5,132 bases of DNA, from the NCBI GenBank assembly GCA_902782655.1, contig CACZNY010000273.1, positions 1 through 5,132 of the forward strand, read 5' to 3'. Under the pieces are notes generated by a model. That model was not told the origin of the DNA. It searched no databases and saw nothing but the letters and a program-made list of their open reading frames with translations. This document shows, piece by piece, positions 1 through 5,132 of the stretch (the first letter of the stretch is position 1; every line of letters starts with the position of its first letter). Position numbers and translations under genes: made by a program. The stretch is from an uncultured Lachnospiraceae bacterium. GTDB lineage: Bacteria > Bacillota > Clostridia > Lachnospirales > Lachnospiraceae.

Positions 1-1919
1 TCGAATTCGTGCTCCTTGAAGCGTATTCCCTCCATGGTAGCCACTGCAGGAGAATGCCTGTATTCCACAAGCTCGAACTTTCCTCCCTTTCTCTTGATGG
101 TCGGGTGCTCATGACCGGCATTGGCCGCCACGCCCTTTCCTGTAGAGATCTGGATGATCGCCATCCATACTGTGACGAAAAGCTCAGCCTCGTTTCCTTC
201 ACACAGCTGGTCGTTGGCATAAGCAAGGATCTCTGATGGAGTGCCCCCCATCATCGCTCGGTTTTTGATATGTGTCTTGGCTATAACCATGAAGAGGGCA
301 GCCGGAACTCCCTTACCCGAAACGTCTGCCATGACAAGCCCTATATGATCGTCATCTATCAGGAAGAAATCATAGAAATCTCCTCCCACCTCCTTGGCGG
401 GATCCATGCTGGCATAGATATCAAACTCCTTCCTTTCAGGAAAAGGCGGGAAAATCCTGGGCAGCATATCGGCCTGGATCTGTGTCGCGACATTAAGCTC
501 CGCCCCGATACGCTCTTTCTCTGCAGTTACGGTTGTGATCTCTTCGATATACCGCTTCAGTCTTTCCGTCATGTTTCCGAAGGATTCCGCAAGTGTCTGT
601 ATCTCATCCCCGGTATTTTCTTCCCACTTAAAGTCAAGATCCTCTCCTTCGATATCACTGACCTTTACGGTGAGTTTCTGCACGGGTGCAACGATGGATC
701 TTGACATATAATAGGCTGTAGCAGCCGCTATGATCAGGGCAAGAAGACCTATGCTCATGACAGTAAAGAACATGCTTTTGAAGGATCTCTCCGTGGCGCT
801 CTCTGTCTCTTCCGTGATCACCGAAAGGCTGTCCACAAGCTCAGTAGTGGAAGCCATTACCGTCTTTTCCGGTAGCATGATGATAAACGCCCATCCTACA
901 GTCTCCATATCAGCAAATGCCACATAGTAATTCTCATTGTTATAGTTGATGAGACGGTAGGTGTCCATACCGGCCAAAGCATCCGTGACCATGGTAGCCA
1001 GCTCCTTATTCTCCGACTCTCTCAGGTCAAAATCAGCTGTCTCCTTTGTGACGGTCAGGATACCGCTCTTGTCCGATGAAAAAAGAAGCTGTCCCTTATT
1101 GTTTACTATACACGCTATACCGTTCTCTCCGAGATCCGTAGCATTAACCAGCTCATTTACATCATCAAGGTACATTCCCGCGCATGCCACACCCATGAAC
1201 CTGCCTTTATTCGTGATAGGTGATCCACACATCATACCTATCCTCTTTCCGCTGGCTTCCGGTATAACATTTGTAAAATGCGTTTTCCCCGCACCCTCAG
1301 TCTCATAGTACCAGGGACGCTCTAAAGCCTCATAGAAGGCTACGCTTCCGTCCTCATTAAGCTTATCCGAGGAAGCTTTGTCTGCCTCTATCATAAGTCC
1401 GCTCTCCGTAGCTATATAACATTTAGCCATGGAGGGATTGCCGGTATGAGTTGAAAGGAGTGTGTTCTGCTCATTCCCCAAAAGCCCGATCTCATCCTGT
1501 ATTTTAGGATCTGACATATCCGTCTTTTCGCTGTGAGTCAGATGCACCACCAGCTTTCCGTCATTCTCAGCCTTAGGCTCCGGGACATCCACCCGCCCGA
1601 ACTCATTCGCATGCTCATACAGATATGTCGCATCCTGTGCCAGAAGCTCTACAGAAGACTTGAAGTGTCCGAAATTTGAATCCACTATAGCAGCTTTGCT
1701 TGTAGCTATCTGCATCAGGCGGTTCGTGACTTCGTCCTCCATTGTCGTTGATGAAATCTCAGTGGCCTTATCACCGAGCTTGCCGTTATAATCAACGATG
1801 ACATTCTGGACTGACCTCATCCTGAGTACTATGACCACATTCACTATTATCAGGGTGATCACAACCAGAGACGTCATCGCAATCATGATCGTAGTTCCAA
1901 GGGATTTTCTTCTCTTCAT
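1..1919 (-). CDS. Membrane-bound dCache-HAMP-SpoIIE-type protein phosphatase (3' end beyond the window)
   Basis: The frame is open from the ATG at 1919 to the window edge, giving 639 residues with the C-terminus missing. A basic N-terminus (MKRRK) precedes membrane helix 1 (about 10-33). An extracellular double Cache sensor follows (about 36-380), with the signature ERPWYYETEGAG (200-211) and PITNKGRFMGVA (234-245). Membrane helix 2 lies at about 384-404, then HAMP (405-458, with Pro412 and the DEIQTLAESF motif at 438-447) and a short coiled linker. The PP2C/SpoIIE domain begins near 475 with LNVATQIQADMLP (475-487). Metal-site motifs are intact where visible: VGGDFYD (511-517), MADVSGKG (530-537) and NAGHEHP (600-606). 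The last conserved Asp motifs lie past the window edge. Family members dephosphorylate STAS-domain antagonists in response to a signal; the STAS protein at 5115-4816 is the natural candidate. The ligand is unknown. It starts 3 bases after the GNAT-like gene. Confidence 0.95.
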   Translation of the reverse strand, partial: MKRRKSLGTTIMIAMTSLVVITLIIVNVVIVLRMRSVQNVIVDYNGKLGDKATEISSTTMEDEVTNRLMQIATSKAAIVDSNFGHFKSSVELLAQDATYLYEHANEFGRVDVPEPKAENDGKLVVHLTHSEKTDMSDPKIQDEIGLLGNEQNTLLSTHTGNPSMAKCYIATESGLMIEADKASSDKLNEDGSVAFYEALERPWYYETEGAGKTHFTNVIPEASGKRIGMMCGSPITNKGRFMGVACAGMYLDDVNELVNATDLGENGIACIVNNKGQLLFSSDKSGILTVTKETADFDLRESENKELATMVTDALAGMDTYRLINYNNENYYVAFADMETVGWAFIIMLPEKTVMASTTELVDSLSVITEETESATERSFKSMFFTVMSIGLLALIIAAATAYYMSRSIVAPVQKLTVKVSDIEGEDLDFKWEENTGDEIQTLAESFGNMTERLKRYIEEITTVTAEKERIGAELNVATQIQADMLPRIFPPFPERKEFDIYASMDPAKEVGGDFYDFFLIDDDHIGLVMADVSGKGVPAALFMVIAKTHIKNRAMMGGTPSEILAYANDQLCEGNEAELFVTVWMAIIQISTGKGVAANAGHEHPTIKRKGGKFELVEYRHSPAVATMEGIRFKEHEF

Positions 1920-1922
1920 GTT

Positions 1923-2969
1923 TTATCCTCCGTATTGTTTTAATATATCTTTAAGCAGCAGCCTGAATCCTTCAGTAAGCTTGAAATCATCAAAGTCAAA
2001 ATACACATTCCCTGTATACTGCATAAATATCTGTTCTTTTTCAGAGCACAAGGGCCTGATACCTGCATAGAAGAACTTCTCTTCTCTAAGACCCTCGTAT
2101 GCCGTAAGCGCTGAAGCATTATCCACGGGAAGGATAAGCTGAATAGTCCAGTATTCCCCGGAATACTCTTTTTTTACTTCCCTTACCCTGTCCATCAGAT
2201 CCTGTCCTATAGCGTATACCTTGATGCTTATGCTCTGCTCTCTTTCGTTTACCGATATTTTAAGCTCTGACTCCAAAGGGATCTCGCTGCAGTCATTCTG
2301 AGTCTTACTGCTGATGATATTATAGGCTACTCCGAGATTCCGATACAGTCTTTCCACAGACTCCGCTATTTCATTATGTATGTAAACATCTCCTGCATCA
2401 GTCTTGTCTACCGGAAGGATCAGGATAGCCTGCCCGTATTTCTCGCTGGCTCCAAGGGCGAAGCTGTTGTGCATTTTTGAAGTAAGGTGGCTTCCGAAAT
2501 TGAATGCCACGGGTATCATGCCCACCTCTTCACACATGGTCTGTGTTATCTTATGAAAAAGAACGGTAGAGGCATAGATACAGCTTGGTTTTAATGATCC
2601 TGCCACCTCATATGTATATTTTACCAGCTCAAATGGCAGCCCGTATCCCCTGTAGATCTTTCTGAATATCTGCGATGCCGCCTCAAGCCTTGTTTCCTCA
2701 GGCTCGTAGGAAATGATGGTCTGCATACCGCACACGTCATCACCGCACCATGCAAGGAATAAAAGAAGGGATCCGCTCTCTGTCATCTGCCTCAGCTTAT
2801 ATTTATCATAAAACTCCCTTCGGTAATATGTATCTCCGTATTCCTCTGTAATACATTCTAATACAGCATCCTCTTCCCCCGGGGCAAACTGCCTCATCAC
2901 AAAGGTCTTTTGCTCATTGCTTTTATGATGGATCAGTGTTACCTCTTTTTCCTGTATTTCCGTTTTCAT
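1923..2969 (-). CDS. Two-domain GNAT-like protein linked to the HATPase gene
   Basis: This is a 348-residue soluble protein with no signal peptide or membrane segment. Residues about 23-165 resemble a GNAT acetyltransferase fold: strand VMRQFAP (24-30), the CITEEYGDTYYRREFY segment (39-54), strand SLLLFLAWCGDDVCGMQTI (67-85), the acyl-CoA loop region YRGYGLPFEL (106-115) and the late TVLFHKITQTMCEEVGM segment (135-151). The usual R/Q-x-x-G-x-G/A loop reads R-G-Y-G-L-P, so the last small residue is Pro112 and catalysis is uncertain. Residues about 190-348 form a second domain ending in FFYAGIRPL (299-307) and EQIFMQY (312-318), a pattern I associate with the GNAT portion of clostridial HATPase-GNAT proteins. 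The gene begins inside the stop of the MATE-HATPase gene (ATGA) with no strong Shine-Dalgarno sequence, which points to translational coupling and a shared role. An acetyltransferase substrate cannot be named; a ligand-sensing or binding role is equally possible. Confidence 0.8.
   Translation of the reverse strand: MKTEIQEKEVTLIHHKSNEQKTFVMRQFAPGEEDAVLECITEEYGDTYYRREFYDKYKLRQMTESGSLLLFLAWCGDDVCGMQTIISYEPEETRLEAASQIFRKIYRGYGLPFELVKYTYEVAGSLKPSCIYASTVLFHKITQTMCEEVGMIPVAFNFGSHLTSKMHNSFALGASEKYGQAILILPVDKTDAGDVYIHNEIAESVERLYRNLGVAYNIISSKTQNDCSEIPLESELKISVNEREQSISIKVYAIGQDLMDRVREVKKEYSGEYWTIQLILPVDNASALTAYEGLREEKFFYAGIRPLCSEKEQIFMQYTGNVYFDFDDFKLTEGFRLLLKDILKQYGG
1926..1931 (-). promoter_or_regulatory. 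Ribosome binding site of the SpoIIE-type phosphatase gene, inside the end of the GNAT-like gene
   Basis: The last two codons of the GNAT-like gene (GGA GGA, Gly-Gly) form a GGAGGA Shine-Dalgarno sequence, followed by the TAA stop, AAC and the ATG at 1919. The site supports this start, and its overlap with the upstream coding sequence shows the two genes lie in one transcription unit. Confidence 0.9.
2966..2969 (-). other. ATGA stop-start overlap coupling the MATE-HATPase and GNAT-like genes
   Basis: The minus strand reads AAATGAAAACG. TGA (2968-2966) ends the transporter-HATPase frame and ATG (2969-2967) opens the GNAT-like frame. The preceding bases (GGGAAATAAGAAATCTAA) hold no convincing ribosome binding site at normal spacing, so re-initiation by terminating ribosomes is the likely way the second gene is translated. 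Confidence 0.85.
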
Positions 2970-4747
2970 TTAGATTTCTTATTTCCCATCGTGATTATCA
3001 GATTATTTGCTCCGAAATTGTTGGTATATTTTACATCAGTCACCAGCTTCTCCACCACCTTCATTCCGAAGCACTCATCCATCATAAAGTCTTCAGGAGA
3101 CAGCACGGATTTTCTCTCCATATACCATTCCACCGGATTGAAGGTAGCCCCCTCACAGCGAAGCCTCATTATGACATTCTCTCCCACCAGGGATATTCTC
3201 ACATCGATCTTGGCAGACGATCCCGCAAAGCAATGTCTTGCAAGTACTACCAAAAGCTCCTCCACCACCAGCGGAAGCTTCATGCAAAGCGCGGGAGATA
3301 CGCCGTTTTCCTCACAGAAGCCCACCACCTGTCCCGATGTTTCCACTGCCCCTTCTTCCGTTCCGTCGGAAACGGTGGAAAAGAATTTCTCCGCATATAC
3401 CTTATGCTCAAGCAGAGTGCCCTCCAGGTCCGAATGGTGCTTCACTATCACTCTGGTGACTATCACCATAACAACGAAATCCAGTATCTCGGCAAAGATG
3501 AATGCAAGACCGTACCATGCCGAGCGGTCAAACTGCAGATGAATGGCGCAAAGTACGACCACCAGTACCAGAGCATGCATGGAGGTAAGGATAAGGGCGC
3601 ATCTGTTCTGCCCTATAGCAGTATAATAATAGATGAGCACATTCACAACCGATGCAGGAATAAAGCTAAGTCCGACAAGGCGGATCAGAAGTGCTGTATC
3701 AGCTATATGATCTGCTCCGGTGATACCGAATGCCTGAGCCAGGGGCGCTGCAAAGATAAAAAGCAGTATGGCCAGTGCTGCGTGGAAAATCATGGCATAG
3801 AAAATGCTTATATTGACCGCCTGCCGCTGGCCTTTCCTGTCCCTCTCGCCAAACAGCACACCTATGATCGGCGAAACAGCCTGACCGAAGCCTGTGACAG
3901 ATGCTGATGCCAGATTAATTATCGAACATCCCACGGCAAGACTCTGCAGACCGCTCTTCCCCAGATATTTCGATATAAGCAGATTCAGCAAAACTGTCCT
4001 GATCAGCTTGCAGAGGTTATTAAGCGCAGCCGCACTTCCAAAGGTTATGATACTGATGATCATCATAAGAAGATCTCTCTTTTGAGGTCTTATCGGGCTG
4101 AACTGGTTATTCTTTTTGAAAAGGAAATAAAGTCCCATGGCGTTGGCGACGGCCATTGATATAATATAGCCCAATGCCACACCCGCGGCTCCCATCCCGA
4201 GCTTCAGGAAAAAATATACCAGAATGACATCCAGTATCCCCATCACCCCGTAGGAATACATGCCATATCGTCCTCTTCCTATCATTCTCAGGAAATTGAA
4301 AGGAAAATACATAAGAGTATTCAGGAAGCCAAAGCCAATGACAAGCCGGCCGTAGACGGCTCCAATGACATATGCCTCCTCATCTCCTCCCAGCAGGGCA
4401 AAAAGACCCTTGTAGCCAATCAGACACGGGATGGCTATGATCAGGGGGACAGCAACGGACAGCACGAGTGAAAGCCATTCATATTTGCCGGCTGTATTGT
4501 AATCCTCTCTTCCTATTGCAATGGAGGATCTTACCATCGCCCCCACAGAAATAAGGCATCCTATCATAGCAAAAAGGAAAGTGAAGCTGGACAGGATGTT
4601 CATCGCTGCCAGCACCTCTTTCCCCAAAAAATTACCTGCCAGAAGTGTGTTTCCGAAGGACGAAAAAGTCGTCCCTAAAAGAGCCAATATGGTCGGTGTC
4701 AGGAATCTCCTATAGGTTCGCCTGATAAATATATCTTCAGTCTGCAT
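2966..4747 (-). CDS. MATE family transporter fused to a C-terminal RsbW/SpoIIAB-like HATPase domain
   Basis: Residues 1 to about 436 form a complete MATE transporter of two six-helix halves. Hydrophobic segments lie near 17-38, 44-72, 90-112, 126-150, 163-184, 186-210, 225-247, 258-282, 310-334, 350-375, 381-402 and 408-436. A basic linker (PQKRD, 221-225) joins the halves, and the loop GFGQAVSPIIGVLFGERD (286-303) is typical of the second repeat. MATE proteins are cation-coupled antiporters of drugs or metabolites in the inner membrane; the substrate here cannot be predicted. MATE proteins are usually about 450 residues; the extra 150 residues (about 445-593) resemble the HATPase_c_2 fold of anti-sigma factor kinases: VVEELLVVLARH (494-505) matches the N-box region, CEGATFNP (531-538) the G1 region, and GMKVVEKLVTDVKY (561-574) the helix after the ATP lid. 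Key ATP-site residues are changed: the N-box Asn is Val501 and the DxG Asp is Cys531. The start is the only in-frame Met upstream of helix 1, and a TAG lies 13-15 bases upstream. It overlaps the next gene by ATGA. Confidence 0.93.
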   Translation of the reverse strand: MQTEDIFIRRTYRRFLTPTILALLGTTFSSFGNTLLAGNFLGKEVLAAMNILSSFTFLFAMIGCLISVGAMVRSSIAIGREDYNTAGKYEWLSLVLSVAVPLIIAIPCLIGYKGLFALLGGDEEAYVIGAVYGRLVIGFGFLNTLMYFPFNFLRMIGRGRYGMYSYGVMGILDVILVYFFLKLGMGAAGVALGYIISMAVANAMGLYFLFKKNNQFSPIRPQKRDLLMMIISIITFGSAAALNNLCKLIRTVLLNLLISKYLGKSGLQSLAVGCSIINLASASVTGFGQAVSPIIGVLFGERDRKGQRQAVNISIFYAMIFHAALAILLFIFAAPLAQAFGITGADHIADTALLIRLVGLSFIPASVVNVLIYYYTAIGQNRCALILTSMHALVLVVVLCAIHLQFDRSAWYGLAFIFAEILDFVVMVIVTRVIVKHHSDLEGTLLEHKVYAEKFFSTVSDGTEEGAVETSGQVVGFCEENGVSPALCMKLPLVVEELLVVLARHCFAGSSAKIDVRISLVGENVIMRLRCEGATFNPVEWYMERKSVLSPEDFMMDECFGMKVVEKLVTDVKYTNNFGANNLIITMGNKKSK

Positions 4748-4815
4748 ATTATAAGAGCACTATGAAGGAATCCTGATCATCTGATCAACACTGCACTTCC
4801 TATAAACCGAAAACC
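4748..4815 (-). other. 68-base spacer between the STAS gene and the MATE-HATPase gene
   Basis: This is the only real intergenic gap in the window. It carries two copies of the palindrome TGATCA (4774-4779 and 4782-4787) separated by two bases. It shows no GC-rich hairpin followed by a T-run, so nothing suggests transcription stops here. No Shine-Dalgarno sequence lies at normal distance from the ATG at 4747: the bases just before it read TGCTCTTATAAT. Co-transcription of the STAS gene with the downstream genes is likely but not shown. Confidence 0.6.
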
Positions 4816-5115
4816 TTACGATTCAATTGTAAGAATATCTACAAATCCGGTAACGTCAAAGATCTCCATGACCTCCTCGCTCGCGCCGCGGATGACCATG
4901 GATCCCTGCTTATTCATAACCTTCTGAGCAGAAAGGAGAACCCTGAGTCCTGCGGATGAGATATATGCGAGATCCTTTATATCAAATACAAGCTCCGTAA
5001 CACCGTCCAGTGCGGTCTTAAGCTCTGTCTCAAGCTCGGGAGCCGTAGTAGTATCCAGTCTTCCCTCAAGAGTTATAGTAAGCTTGCTTCCTTCCTTATT
5101 CTGTGAGATAGTCAT
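4816..5115 (-). CDS. STAS-domain anti-sigma factor antagonist-like protein (SpoIIAA/RsbV family)
   Basis: This 99-residue protein is a single cytoplasmic STAS domain, the normal length for SpoIIAA/RsbV-type antagonists. Visible hallmarks are the N-terminal strand and turn LTITLEGRLDTTTAPELE (residues 12-29), the core strand ELVFDIKDLAYISSAGL (41-57) and a C-terminal helix ending IFDVTGF (85-91). Family members bind a HATPase-type anti-sigma factor/kinase when unphosphorylated and are released when a serine in the D-S-x-G-L loop is phosphorylated. Here that loop reads I-S-S-A-G-L, so Ser54 aligns with the phospho-acceptor while the preceding Asp is Ser53. The start is fixed by a GGAGGA site 6 bases upstream. 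It is the first gene seen of a co-directional set that includes a HATPase-domain protein and a SpoIIE-type phosphatase, so it is the likely substrate of that phosphatase. Which partner it binds is inferred. Family assignment is secure. Confidence 0.95.
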   Translation of the reverse strand: MTISQNKEGSKLTITLEGRLDTTTAPELETELKTALDGVTELVFDIKDLAYISSAGLRVLLSAQKVMNKQGSMVIRGASEEVMEIFDVTGFVDILTIES

Positions 5116-5121
5116 TTTATT

Positions 5122-5127
5122 TCCTCC
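5122..5127 (-). promoter_or_regulatory. Ribosome binding site of the STAS gene
   Basis: On the minus strand the sequence reads GGAGGA followed by AATAAA and then the ATG at 5115. This is a near-perfect Shine-Dalgarno sequence at good spacing and supports the chosen start. The window ends 5 bases upstream of it, so no promoter for the gene set can be seen. Confidence 0.9.
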
Positions 5128-5132
5128 AAAAA

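Noticed and set aside
3..8. GAATTC (EcoRI site) at the window edge, possibly a cloning junction
   Set aside because: The phosphatase frame reads through it into plausible sequence (KEHEF), so nothing indicates a junction.
1..30. Possible premature end of the phosphatase within the window
   Set aside because: The frame stays open to base 3 and the later conserved PP2C motifs have not yet appeared, so the gene simply continues past the edge.
270..704. A 144-residue plus-strand open frame opposite the phosphatase gene
   Set aside because: The minus strand here encodes the HAMP linker and the conserved PP2C motifs of the phosphatase; the plus frame has no family features.
2936..3907. A 323-residue open frame on the plus strand opposite the MATE-HATPase gene
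   Set aside because: It lies wholly antisense to a gene with clear family hallmarks; its translation is rich in His, Cys, Lys and Arg with no recognisable domain, as expected for a shadow frame.
4748..4753. A perfect TATAAT hexamer on the minus strand directly before the MATE-HATPase ATG
   Set aside because: A -10 box at this position would start transcription inside the coding sequence, and no TTGACA-like -35 element lies 16-18 bases upstream.
4766..4801. Possible hairpin AGGAA/TTCCT in the STAS to MATE-HATPase spacer
   Set aside because: The stem is only 5 base pairs with a loop of about 26 bases and no T-run follows, so it is not a credible terminator or attenuator.

Overview
The window looks like chromosomal DNA of a Gram-positive anaerobe, most likely a member of the Clostridia close to Lachnospiraceae (Butyrivibrio-like). 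This rests on mid-range GC, frequent ATA, AGA and AGG codons, GGAGGA ribosome binding sites, and the protein families present. The genus assignment is inference. Every real gene is on the minus strand, so the reading order runs from high to low coordinates. The window is almost fully coding. No RNA genes, CRISPR array or insertion sequence were seen.

Layout in reading order: (1) 5115-4816, a 99-residue single-domain STAS protein of the anti-sigma-factor-antagonist type (SpoIIAA/RsbV-like); (2) a 68-base gap, 4815-4748; (3) 4747-2966, a 593-residue fusion of a complete 12-helix MATE transporter with a C-terminal RsbW/SpoIIAB-like HATPase domain whose ATP-site residues are largely lost; (4) 2969-1923, a 348-residue protein with an N-terminal GNAT-like fold and a second C-terminal domain, overlapping the previous gene by ATGA; (5) 1919 to the window edge, a membrane-bound dCache-HAMP-SpoIIE-type (PP2C) phosphatase, starting 3 bases after the previous stop and cut off by the window at residue 639.

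Taken together this looks like a partner-switching cassette. In known systems a STAS antagonist is phosphorylated by a HATPase-type kinase and dephosphorylated by a PP2C phosphatase that senses a signal. Here the phosphatase has its own extracellular sensor, the STAS protein is the likely substrate, and the kinase-like partner is welded to a membrane transporter instead of being a free anti-sigma factor. No sigma factor is encoded in the window. The plausible but unproven reading is that the STAS protein, switched by the phosphatase, docks on the degenerate HATPase domain and controls the MATE transporter, with the GNAT-like protein as a further partner. The HATPase-then-GNAT gene order resembles single-chain HATPase-GNAT proteins of Clostridia, so the pair may be a split version of that architecture with a transporter added at the front.
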